64,000 bases of DNA from Gemmatimonadota bacterium. Lineage in GTDB: Bacteria; Gemmatimonadota; Gemmatimonadetes; Longimicrobiales; Gaopeijiaceae. Below are positions 17,475 to 25,728 of this stretch, piece by piece; the first letter of the stretch is position 1, and the number at the start of each line of letters is the position of its first letter. The notes under the pieces were generated by a model. It was not told the origin of the DNA and searched no databases. It was given only the letters and a program-made list of their open reading frames with translations. A program made the translations under genes and the position numbers. The stretch spans positions 62,001 to 126,000 of the forward strand of contig JAJDUP010000003.1 of NCBI GenBank assembly GCA_022826565.1, given 5' to 3'.

Positions 17475-17620
17475 CGCTCGCAAAGTTACCCGCGACGGGC
17501 CGGTGGACAAACCTGGGTGTTCGCAGACTCCCGGGCAAAGTCGCGAAAGGGAGCCTCCCGGACCATTTTGTCCGAGGCCCAGTCCGGGCCGCACATCCAC
17601 TCAGAAACCGAGAAGCCCGT

Positions 17621-20539
17621 ATGAAGCCCATGCCTGGACCAGGCAACCCGGAGACCTTGACCGTCTCGCAGGCCCCGCGCCGACGCGGCCGCGCGCTGCC
17701 GCCAGCCCTGTTCGCTCTCGCACTTGCCGCGGCGACGTTCGCCCTGCCGGCAGCCGCCCAGCACAGCAACTGGCCAAAACACGGACGCGACGCCGCCGAG
17801 ACGCGCTTCAGCCCCCTCGACGACATCAACACGGACAACGTGGGCCGGCTCGGCACCGCCTGGTCGTGGGAGATCCCCAAGACGGGCGCGCGCCTCGAGA
17901 CCACCCCGATCGTCGTGGACGGCGTGCTCTACGGCACGGCGGCGTTCAGCTACGTCTTCGCCCTCGACGCGGCCACCGGCGACGAGGTCTGGCTTTGGGA
18001 CCCGGCGATTCCCCACGAGGACGACGGAGGTCCGCACAGCTGCTGCGGCGACGTCAACCGCGGCGTCGCGCTGGACGGCGACAGGGTCTTCGTCGGCCTC
18101 CTCGACGGCCGGCTGGTGGCGCTCGACCGCGCGGACGGGTCGGTGCGCTGGACAACCCAGACCACCCCGCCCGGCTCCGACTACACCATCACGGGGGCGC
18201 CGCGGGTCGTGGGCGATGCCGTCGTGATCGGCAACGGCGGCGCCGAGTACGGGGTGCGCGGCTACGTCACCGCATACGATGTCCAGACCGGCGGGCAGCT
18301 CTGGCGCACGCACACGGTCCCCGGCAACCCGGCGGACGGGTTCGAGAACGAGGCCATGCGCGCGGCAGCCGAGACCTGGACCGGCGAGTGGTGGATCGCG
18401 GGCGGCGGGGGGACGGTCTGGGACGGAATGGCCGTCGACCACGACGCGAACCTTCTCTACATCGGCACCGGCAACGGATCGCCCTGGAATCGCGACAACC
18501 GCAGCCCCGGCGGCGGCGACAACCTGTACCTGTCGGCCATCCTCGCCCTGGACCCGGCCGACGGCGCGATCGAGTGGCACTACCAGACCACGCCGGGCGA
18601 CGACTGGGACTACACCGCGACCCAGCCCCTCATGCTTCTCGACCTGGAGATCGACGGGCGCGAGCGCGAGGTCATCGTGCAGGCGCCGAAGAACGGCTTC
18701 TTCTACGTGGTCGACCGCCTGACCGGCGAACTCATCTCGGCCGAGCCCTTCGCCGACGACCTCACATGGGCCACACACGTCGACCCGAAAAGCGGACGCC
18801 CCGTCGAGACGCCCGAGGCGCGCTACGGAATGACCGGACAGCCCGTCTATCTCGCCCCGGGCCCGAGCGGCGCACACAACTGGCACACCATGTCCTGGAA
18901 CCCCGGGACGGGCCTCGTCTACATCCCCGCCACCAACAACAACTACTACTACGCCAGGGAGCCCGAATTCGACTACCGGCCCGGCGTCTGGAACACCGGT
19001 ACGGTCAGCGACCGCGACGACGGCACGCCGCGCCCCGAGTTGACCGGCCCGTCCAACCTCCTCCTGGCCTGGGATCCGGCCGAGAACCGCGAAATCTGGC
19101 GCGTGGTTGCCGAGGGCGGCCACGGCGGCACGGTAAGCACCGCCGGGAATCTCGTGTTCTGGGGAACCGACACCCGCCTGGCCGCACTCGACGCCCGCAC
19201 CGGCGAGGAGGTGTGGTCGGCCGAGGTGGGCCGGGACGCCGGGTCGCCGGTCACCTACGCGGTCGACGGCCGCCAGTACGTGTCGGTCGCGGCCGGGATA
19301 ACCTCAGGCGGGGGCGAGCCCAGGGTCTGGACGTTCACGCTCGACGCCGCGGCGGATCCCGGGGCCGGACAGCAGTGGACCACCGCCGAGCCCGAAGAGG
19401 TGGGCATGTCGAGCGAGGTGCTCGACCGGATCGCGCCGACAATGCAGCAGTTCATCGACCGCGAAGCGACGGCGGGCATCATGACCATGGTGGAACGCCG
19501 CGGCGAGATCGTGCACTGGGACGCGCGGGGCTGGCGCGTTCGCGGCGAGGACCCCCTCGAGCCCGACGACATCTTCCGCATCTACTCGATGACCAAGCCC
19601 GTCACCAGCGTCGCGGCGATGATCCTGGTCGAGGACGGCCTCCTCTCGCTCGACGGCGAACTGGGGGACGTCATCCCGGCCTTCGCCGACGTCGAAGTGT
19701 ACCAGGACGCTGGCAACCGGCCGCCGAGCCGCCCGATCCTCATCCGCGACCTGCTTTCGCACACGTCGGGACTCACCTACGGAATCTTCGGCAACAGCCC
19801 GGTCGACTCGATGTACAATGCGCGGCTGAATCCGCTGGCCATGGGCGACGGCGCGGACCTCGAGACCCGGGTCGCGACCATCGCCTCCCTGCCGCTCATC
19901 GACGATCCCGGAGCGCGCTGGAACTACAGCTACTCCACCGACGTGCTCGGGCGCGTCGTCGAGGTGGCGTCCGGCCAACCGCTGGATGTCTTCTTTCGCG
20001 AGCGCATCTTCGAGCCGCTCGGCATGGACGACACCGGATTCCACGTCGCCGCCGACAATCTCGACCGCTTCACGGCGATGTACCGCCGCGGCCGCGGCGG
20101 CCTCGGTCCGGCGGGCGCGCCCGGCAACGACCCCTTCACTCGCCCCCCCACCTGGTTCTCGGGAGGCGGCGGCCTGACCTCCACGGCCAGCGACTACCTC
20201 CGCTTCAGCCGGATGCTCCTCGGCGGCGGAGAGCTGGACGGCGTGCGCATCCTGCGCCCCGAAACCGTGGACCTCATGACCCGCAACCACCTGCCCGAAG
20301 AGATGATCCCCATCATGCCGGGTCTCGGCGATCAGGGGTTCGGCCTGGGCTTCGCGGTTTCGGTCGGCGAGGGCGGTGGCACATACTGGTGGTCCGGTAT
20401 CGCCAACACCTATTTCTGGATAGACCCCGAGGAGGAGATCATCGCCATGGCATGGACGCAGCTGCAGCCCTATGGCGCAGCACCGCTCAACGGCATTTTG
20501 CGGCCGATCGTGTACGAGGCGATCATCGACGGAAACTGA
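17621..20539 (+). CDS. PQQ-dependent dehydrogenase fused to class-C beta-lactamase-like serine hydrolase
   Basis: A 972-residue exported protein. A signal (ALFALALAAATFALPAAAQ, about 30-47) precedes a PQQ propeller at about 48-580 of the type I/II alcohol dehydrogenase kind: vicinal cysteines at 141-142 in HSCCGDVNRG, TTPGDDWDYTATQP around the expected catalytic Asp, and NWHTMSWNPGTGLVYIPATNN. Quinohaemoprotein dehydrogenases usually end in a haem c domain. Here about 588-972 is instead a serine hydrolase of the class C beta-lactamase/esterase family, with SMTK (Ser656, Lys659), HTSG, and the tyrosine motif at Tyr769 (YSY rather than YxN). There is no frameshift. The start is ATG at 17621. 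Confidence 0.88.
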   Translation: MKPMPGPGNPETLTVSQAPRRRGRALPPALFALALAAATFALPAAAQHSNWPKHGRDAAETRFSPLDDINTDNVGRLGTAWSWEIPKTGARLETTPIVVDGVLYGTAAFSYVFALDAATGDEVWLWDPAIPHEDDGGPHSCCGDVNRGVALDGDRVFVGLLDGRLVALDRADGSVRWTTQTTPPGSDYTITGAPRVVGDAVVIGNGGAEYGVRGYVTAYDVQTGGQLWRTHTVPGNPADGFENEAMRAAAETWTGEWWIAGGGGTVWDGMAVDHDANLLYIGTGNGSPWNRDNRSPGGGDNLYLSAILALDPADGAIEWHYQTTPGDDWDYTATQPLMLLDLEIDGREREVIVQAPKNGFFYVVDRLTGELISAEPFADDLTWATHVDPKSGRPVETPEARYGMTGQPVYLAPGPSGAHNWHTMSWNPGTGLVYIPATNNNYYYAREPEFDYRPGVWNTGTVSDRDDGTPRPELTGPSNLLLAWDPAENREIWRVVAEGGHGGTVSTAGNLVFWGTDTRLAALDARTGEEVWSAEVGRDAGSPVTYAVDGRQYVSVAAGITSGGGEPRVWTFTLDAAADPGAGQQWTTAEPEEVGMSSEVLDRIAPTMQQFIDREATAGIMTMVERRGEIVHWDARGWRVRGEDPLEPDDIFRIYSMTKPVTSVAAMILVEDGLLSLDGELGDVIPAFADVEVYQDAGNRPPSRPILIRDLLSHTSGLTYGIFGNSPVDSMYNARLNPLAMGDGADLETRVATIASLPLIDDPGARWNYSYSTDVLGRVVEVASGQPLDVFFRERIFEPLGMDDTGFHVAADNLDRFTAMYRRGRGGLGPAGAPGNDPFTRPPTWFSGGGGLTSTASDYLRFSRMLLGGGELDGVRILRPETVDLMTRNHLPEEMIPIMPGLGDQGFGLGFAVSVGEGGGTYWWSGIANTYFWIDPEEEIIAMAWTQLQPYGAAPLNGILRPIVYEAIIDGN

Positions 20540-20559
20540 TCATCCAGGGCAATGCATGA

Positions 20560-20593
20560 TCGACGGCAACCCACAGTCGACGGCAACCCACAG
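20560..20593. repeat. 17-bp tandem repeat, two copies
   Basis: TCGACGGCAACCCACAG occurs at 20560-20576 and 20577-20593, followed by a partial third copy. It lies between the fusion gene and the metalloprotease gene. A related ATCGACGGAAAC at 20526 is part of the preceding gene's end, suggesting local duplication. Confidence 0.7.
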
Positions 20594-20626
20594 CCGACGG
20601 TTCTGGCGGAGGAGAAGGAGGCCGAC

Positions 20627-23269
20627 GTGAGCCGCGCACGGACCAATCGGAGCCAGGGGCGGCACCGCCCCACAACCGTTGCGCTTGCGGTATGTGCGGC
20701 GGCGCTGCTGACCGCGTGCGGCGGCGACCCCACGCCGCCTCCGCCGCCCCCCGTCGCCACTTCGATGACGATCTCCCCCTCGTCGGTCACCTTCACCGCG
20801 GTCGGCGACACCGAGCAACTCAGTGCCGAGGTGCGCGACCAGTACGGCAGCGTCATGGTCGGCGCCCCGGTCAACTGGTCCAGCCTGCGCCCCACGGTCG
20901 CGACCGTCGATCTGCGGGAAGGGCTCGTGACCGCCGCCGGAGCGGGAACGGCCACGATCACCGCCCGGTCCGGCTCCGCCAGCGCCGAGGCTTCGGTCAC
21001 CGTCGACCAGGAGGTCGAGGCGATGGAGAAGACCGGCGGCGACGCGCAGGAGGGACATTTCTTCGAAGCCCTCCCGATCGCGCCGGCGGTTCGCGTGCTC
21101 GACCGCAACGGGCACCCCGCCGGAGAGATCACGGTGAGCTTCGAGGTGACCGCGGGCGGTGGGTCGGCGGCGCCTGCGTCCGTGGTCACCCGGGCCAACG
21201 GGATCGCGGAGACGATCTGGACGCTCGGTGACGATACGGTCCAGACGCTCACCGCTTCCGCCGCCGGCCTCATCGCCGAGTTCGAGGCGACCGCATCGAG
21301 GCTCCCCGTAACGATCGCGACCGACTCCCTGCCGCAGGGCCGCGCCACGCTGGAGTACGCCGAGACGTTGCGGGTGCGGGGCGGCAGCGGTGGGGGATAT
21401 GCCTGGAGCCTGAGCGGCGACGACCCTCTGCCGCAGGGGCTCGAACTGACGCCCGAAGGCGCGCTTCAGGGAACTCCACAGGCGTCGGGCGATTTTGAGT
21501 TCGGGGTCCGGGTCGTCGATTCAGACGGGGAAGAGGCGACCGCCACGCTCGGACTGACCGTCTGCGATGGTCCGCTGGGCCTCGCCGTGGGCTACGTGCG
21601 GGTCGCCGAGCCGCATGAGATCGCCATGTGCGGCCTCTTCGTGCGGGCACCGGAGGGGTCGGCCTACTACCGCGTTACACTTGGCGGCCTGAATGCCTCC
21701 AGTGAAGCGATTCTCCCGGTCGAACTCGTGGTCGAAGGGATCTCGCCGAGCCAGGCCCCCGGACTGCGACCGGTGGTAGCGGCGGATCGGCGGCGACGGC
21801 CCGACCCCGCTCGGCGCACCGGTCCCGATGCCGAACTGAGCCAACTCCCGGAGATCGATCGTGCCAATCATGCCTTTCACCTCCAGCTCCGCCAGGAGGA
21901 AGAGGAGTTCTTCGCGCAGCTGAAGGCCGAGGGCCGACTTGCCGGGATGCTGCAGCGCGGTATCGAGGCGCAGGTGGCCCGCCGGCAGGTGCAGGCGGCC
22001 CGGCAGAGCCCAAGGACATTCAAACTGTACGATCGCAACGGCGGCAGCCGGTGCGGGGTCCACCGGACCGTCACCGCGGATGTCATCGCCGAGAACGACC
22101 ACCTCGTGGTCTGGGAGGACACCGCCGCCACTTCGCCGGTGCCCGTGGCCAACGTCAACCGCGTGATCGACTTCTACTCCGACCACGGCGCCGAGGTGAT
22201 CGAGCGGTACTTCGGGGGCGTGAGCGACGTGAACGGCGACGGCAAGGTCGCCATCCTGGTGCACGCGGACATCGATGGCGCGATTGCGTACGTGTGGTCG
22301 GGCGACATGGTGTTCACAGAACTCGACTGCCCCACCTCCGACGAGATGGAGCTGATGCACGTGGAGGCCAGCGCCTTCGCGCTCGCGGACAATCGCTTCT
22401 GGGCCATGGGGGGAATAACCCACGAGATGGCGCACGTGAGTTCGCTCTACAAGCGTGTGCGCAGCGATGTGATGCGCGGTGAACCGGCGGGAGTCCGAAC
22501 CTTCAATCCAACCTGGATCGAGGAGGGCAGGGCCGAAATCGCCAAGGAGATGACCTCGCGGCTCTCGTGGGAACGCGCCGGCGGACCGGCCATGCGCGAC
22601 CGCGTCAACCGCACCATCATGCGCGACGGTCTCGCCGACCTGCGTCCGGAGGCCTACGGGACCTTCCAGATCATGGCCCGGGTGGTGCGCGCGTTTTCCG
22701 TCGATCCCAACGCGGTCACCTTCAAGCCGCTGGACGAGGGCAACGTCTACGGGAGCGGCTGGCACTTCCACCGCCTGCTGCGCGATCTGGCCGCGGCCGG
22801 AGAGGGCGGGCAGGCCGCCGACGAGGCCCTGGTGCTGGCCCTGAACGACTCCCTGGCGCTGCCGGGTGTGGCGGGCATCGAGGCGGTGACGGGACGAAGC
22901 ATGGCGGAGCTCTTCGCCGACCACGCGGCCGCGCTGACGGTCGCCGGGGCGGAGCCTTGGCTGACCGACGAGACCACACCCCGGTTCGCCACCTACGACT
23001 TCCCCACCTCGACCGAGATCTTCTCGAACCCCGATCCCCCCGGGCGCTATCCCTGGCCGGTGACGATGACGGGCGACGACGACGATACGGCGGACCCCTC
23101 GGTGCCGTTGATGCGCAGCCAGCGATTCACCGGCCGGATTGGCGCCAGCGGGGTGCGGGTGTTCGACTTCGAGGCTACTGGCGAGGGGGCCGGCGCGATC
23201 TTCCGAGCCCCGGCGCTGGCGCCGATCACGGTCGTGGTCGCCCGGATTCCGAGGCCGCCGGGGTTCTGA
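20627..23269 (+). CDS. Ig-like domain lipoprotein with HExxH metalloprotease domain
   Basis: An 880-residue lipoprotein (lipobox LLTAC). After a Pro-rich linker come bacterial Ig-like domains (about 45-230: TSMTISPSSVTFTAVGDTEQLSAEV, then a second Big-like unit) and a putative-Ig/cadherin-like unit to about 320. The C-terminal half holds a zincin: HEMAH at 599-603 and WIEEGRAE at about 630-637, the spacing of gluzincins such as M30/hyicolysin-like peptidases. The EF-like DVNGDGKV at about 540 may bind calcium. The start is GTG at 20627 because GAAGGAGG lies 6 bases upstream; a longer ATG at 20552 has no such site. Confidence 0.75.
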   Translation: MSRARTNRSQGRHRPTTVALAVCAAALLTACGGDPTPPPPPPVATSMTISPSSVTFTAVGDTEQLSAEVRDQYGSVMVGAPVNWSSLRPTVATVDLREGLVTAAGAGTATITARSGSASAEASVTVDQEVEAMEKTGGDAQEGHFFEALPIAPAVRVLDRNGHPAGEITVSFEVTAGGGSAAPASVVTRANGIAETIWTLGDDTVQTLTASAAGLIAEFEATASRLPVTIATDSLPQGRATLEYAETLRVRGGSGGGYAWSLSGDDPLPQGLELTPEGALQGTPQASGDFEFGVRVVDSDGEEATATLGLTVCDGPLGLAVGYVRVAEPHEIAMCGLFVRAPEGSAYYRVTLGGLNASSEAILPVELVVEGISPSQAPGLRPVVAADRRRRPDPARRTGPDAELSQLPEIDRANHAFHLQLRQEEEEFFAQLKAEGRLAGMLQRGIEAQVARRQVQAARQSPRTFKLYDRNGGSRCGVHRTVTADVIAENDHLVVWEDTAATSPVPVANVNRVIDFYSDHGAEVIERYFGGVSDVNGDGKVAILVHADIDGAIAYVWSGDMVFTELDCPTSDEMELMHVEASAFALADNRFWAMGGITHEMAHVSSLYKRVRSDVMRGEPAGVRTFNPTWIEEGRAEIAKEMTSRLSWERAGGPAMRDRVNRTIMRDGLADLRPEAYGTFQIMARVVRAFSVDPNAVTFKPLDEGNVYGSGWHFHRLLRDLAAAGEGGQAADEALVLALNDSLALPGVAGIEAVTGRSMAELFADHAAALTVAGAEPWLTDETTPRFATYDFPTSTEIFSNPDPPGRYPWPVTMTGDDDDTADPSVPLMRSQRFTGRIGASGVRVFDFEATGEGAGAIFRAPALAPITVVVARIPRPPGF

Positions 23270-23284
23270 GCGAGACCTTTCAGT

Positions 23285-23305
23285 CGCCCCCTGGTCGCCG
23301 GGGCG
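23285..23305. terminator. Weak hairpin between convergent genes
   Basis: CGCCCC (23285-23290) can pair with GGGGCG (23300-23305), followed by a second G+C-rich hairpin (CGGCGGC-AG-CCGCCG). It lies between the convergent ends at 23269 and 23334, so it may terminate both. There is no T tract. Confidence 0.35.
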
Positions 23306-23333
23306 TCCCTCGACCGGCGGCAGCCGCCGATCC

Positions 23334-23816
23334 CTACTCGTCCGACTCCAGCTGCTGCGGCAGCGTCGTCAACTCCACGACCCGGAAACGCTTCGGGCCC
23401 ACGGGCAGGGTCACGGTCACGTCGTCTCCCTCGCGGGCTCCCATCAACCCCCGCCCGATCGGCGAATCGACCGAAATGTGCCCCTTATCCAGGTCGATAT
23501 AATCCCCGGCAACGATGGTGAACGTGGTCTCGATGTTCCTGGCGTGGTCCAGAACGCGGACAATGGAACCGAAGCCCACGCGGTCGGCCGGAACGTCGTC
23601 GACATTGATCTTCGAGAGCTCGGACATGCGCCACGCCAGGTGGCCGATCCGTGCCTGGACGAACTGCTGGCGCTCCAGCGCCGACTTGTATTCCGAGTTC
23701 TCGCGCAGGTCGCCGAGCTCCACCGCCTTCTTGATCCGGTCGGGAAGCTCGACGTTGAGCTCATGCGTCAGCGCGTCGACTTCGTCGGATATTCTGGTCT
23801 TGATTTCTTCCAGCAT
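23334..23816 (-). CDS. greA: Transcription elongation factor GreA/GreB family
   Basis: A 160-residue Gre factor that rescues backtracked RNA polymerase by stimulating transcript cleavage. The N-terminal coiled coil (to about 75) carries LGDLRENSEYKSALERQQF, the tip acidic pair D/E of the family, and the C-terminal FKBP-like domain has VGFGSIVRVLD and SPIGRGLMGAREGDDVTV. The length equals GreA. It stands alone with a GGGAG site before the ATG. GreA rather than GreB is chosen on length and tip sequence. Confidence 0.93.
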   Translation of the reverse strand: MLEEIKTRISDEVDALTHELNVELPDRIKKAVELGDLRENSEYKSALERQQFVQARIGHLAWRMSELSKINVDDVPADRVGFGSIVRVLDHARNIETTFTIVAGDYIDLDKGHISVDSPIGRGLMGAREGDDVTVTLPVGPKRFRVVELTTLPQQLESDE

Positions 23817-23862
23817 GACGTCTCCCGGGACTGGGCAGAACGGATAACCTAATCGATCCCCG

Positions 23863-25023
23863 CTACCAGGCGGTCGCCCGTGTCAGCTCCCCTGCCCCCG
23901 GCAACAACGCCCAGACCCGCTCCACGGTCTCCATCACAGCCTCCTCGCAGTCACCCGTCACGTTCACGTGCCCCAGCTTTCGGCCCGGGCGGGGAGTCTT
24001 GTGGTATAGATGGATGTGGGCACCGGGGATCGCCGCCAGCGCGTTCACATCGGGAACTTCGCCGATCAGGTTCACCATCGCGGAGGGGCCGGCGACCCGA
24101 GGCGGTGCAAGCGGCATTCCGGTCACAGCGCGGATGTGGTTTTCGAACTGGCTGGTGCTGGCGCCGTCCAGCGTCCAGTGCCCCGAATTATGGACCCGGG
24201 GCGCGATCTCGTTGGCGAGAAGGCGGCCCTCCGCCTCGAAGAGCTCGATGGCGAGCACGCCGACGTACCCGAGCCGGTCCAGCACGAGTCCCGCGAGCCT
24301 CTCCCCCGCCGCCTGGAGCGCGCCGTTGAGCCGGGGCGCGGGGGCGTAGCTGGTGCGCAGGATCCCCTCGCGGTGGTGGTTCTCGGTCAGGGGATAGAAG
24401 GCGCGGCTTCCGTCCCGCCCCGCCACCGCCAGTACGCTGAGCTCCCGTTCGAAGTGCACGAACGCTTCGGCGATGAGTCCGTAGACGGCGCCGTAGCGCC
24501 CGGACCCGTTCGCGACGGGTTCCGCCCCCAGCCGCTCTGCCGCCGCGGCCGCCTCCTCAGTCGTCCGCACCACCGCCTGACCCTTCCCGTCGTAGCCCAG
24601 CGTGCGGGTCTTGATCACGGCGGGAAGACCGGTCGCGGCGATCGCCGGCTCGATGTCCCCGGGTCCGTCGATCGGGTGGAACTCGGGGGTCGCGATTCCG
24701 AGTTCGCGGAACATCGTCTTCTCGGCCAGGCGGTCCTGCGCCACCTCCAATGCCACCGGGGGCGGCAGCGCCGGGAGCCGGGAAGCCAGGTACGCCGCAC
24801 TCCGCGCCGGGACGTTCTCGAACTCGTACGTCACGACATCCGACGCCTCGGCCACCCTCCTCAACCCGTCAGGGTCGTCATAGGCCGCGGCGACCACACT
24901 GCCCAGCGCCGCGGCGGGCGGATCGGTACCCGGCTCCAGAATCGTGAAGCTGTGCCCCAGGGGGACCCCCTCGAGCGCCAGCATGCGGGCGAGCTGCCCG
25001 CCGCCGAGAACGCCGACCCTCAC
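23863..25023 (-). CDS. purK: N5-carboxyaminoimidazole ribonucleotide synthase
   Basis: An ATP-grasp enzyme of 386 residues that converts AIR, bicarbonate and ATP to N5-CAIR in purine synthesis. It begins [17 protein letters not shown], the family signature, and has ATP-grasp residues in [17 protein letters not shown] and [15 protein letters not shown]. The C terminus [12 protein letters not shown] is characteristic. The start is GTG at 25023 within a GTGA overlap with the purE stop, so purE-purK form a coupled pair in the usual order. Confidence 0.95.
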   Translation of the reverse strand: MRVGVLGGGQLARMLALEGVPLGHSFTILEPGTDPPAAALGSVVAAAYDDPDGLRRVAEASDVVTYEFENVPARSAAYLASRLPALPPPVALEVAQDRLAEKTMFRELGIATPEFHPIDGPGDIEPAIAATGLPAVIKTRTLGYDGKGQAVVRTTEEAAAAAERLGAEPVANGSGRYGAVYGLIAEAFVHFERELSVLAVAGRDGSRAFYPLTENHHREGILRTSYAPAPRLNGALQAAGERLAGLVLDRLGYVGVLAIELFEAEGRLLANEIAPRVHNSGHWTLDGASTSQFENHIRAVTGMPLAPPRVAGPSAMVNLIGEVPDVNALAAIPGAHIHLYHKTPRPGRKLGHVNVTGDCEEAVMETVERVWALLPGAGELTRATAW

Positions 25024-25556
25024 TGTGGCGGGGGGACGCTCGGGTCTGGGTCGGCGAGCACCGCCTGGGTGCGGGCCGCGGCCATCGCGCGCACGGACTC
25101 GCGGATCGCGGGGTCGGCCTGCCCCAGTATCCTTCCGGCCAGCAGCGCCGCGTTCGTCGCTCCCGCCGCCCCGATCGCCAAGGTCCCGACCGGCACGCCA
25201 CCCGGCATCTGCACGATCGACAGCAGCGAATCCATCCCCTTCAGCGCGCGCGACTGCACGGGAACGCCCAGCACCGGCAGCACCGTCTTCGACGCGACCA
25301 TCCCGGGAAGGTGCGCCGCGCCTCCCGCGCCCGCGATGATCACCTGAAGTCCCCGCTCCTCCGCGCCGGCCGCGTACTCGAAGAGCAGATCCGGCGTGCG
25401 ATGCGCCGAGACAACCCGCACCTCGTGCGGGACTCCCAGCGCTTCGAGGGTGTCGGCGGCGTGTTTCATCGTGTCCCAGTCGGTGCGGGAGCCCATGATC
25501 ACCCCCACCAGGGGGGAGCCGCCCGACCGGTCGGACAAGTTTGCGCGTGAAGCCAT
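25020..25556 (-). CDS. purE: N5-carboxyaminoimidazole ribonucleotide mutase
   Basis: A class I PurE of 178 residues that moves the carboxyl of N5-CAIR to give CAIR, the step after PurK. Signature blocks are [51 protein letters not shown] and [27 protein letters not shown]. The C-terminal tail of Ala/Gln-rich helix is slightly longer than in E. coli. The gene is divergent from the acyl-CoA oxidase across a 172-base gap and overlaps purK by 4 bases. Confidence 0.95.
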   Translation of the reverse strand: MASRANLSDRSGGSPLVGVIMGSRTDWDTMKHAADTLEALGVPHEVRVVSAHRTPDLLFEYAAGAEERGLQVIIAGAGGAAHLPGMVASKTVLPVLGVPVQSRALKGMDSLLSIVQMPGGVPVGTLAIGAAGATNAALLAGRILGQADPAIRESVRAMAAARTQAVLADPDPSVPPPQ

Positions 25557-25728
25557 CGGCGGATTCGGGGTGTAGGGAAAGGAACGGAAGAACCGACTTT
25601 GCCTGACCGCGGGACGATTATCAAGGGGTGAGGCGGCGATTGCCTATCTTCCGGACACCCGGGCGCCTCGCCACTCCAGGCGCGAAGCGGGATTCATCCA
25701 CGGACACCCGGAACTTCAGCGGCACAGC

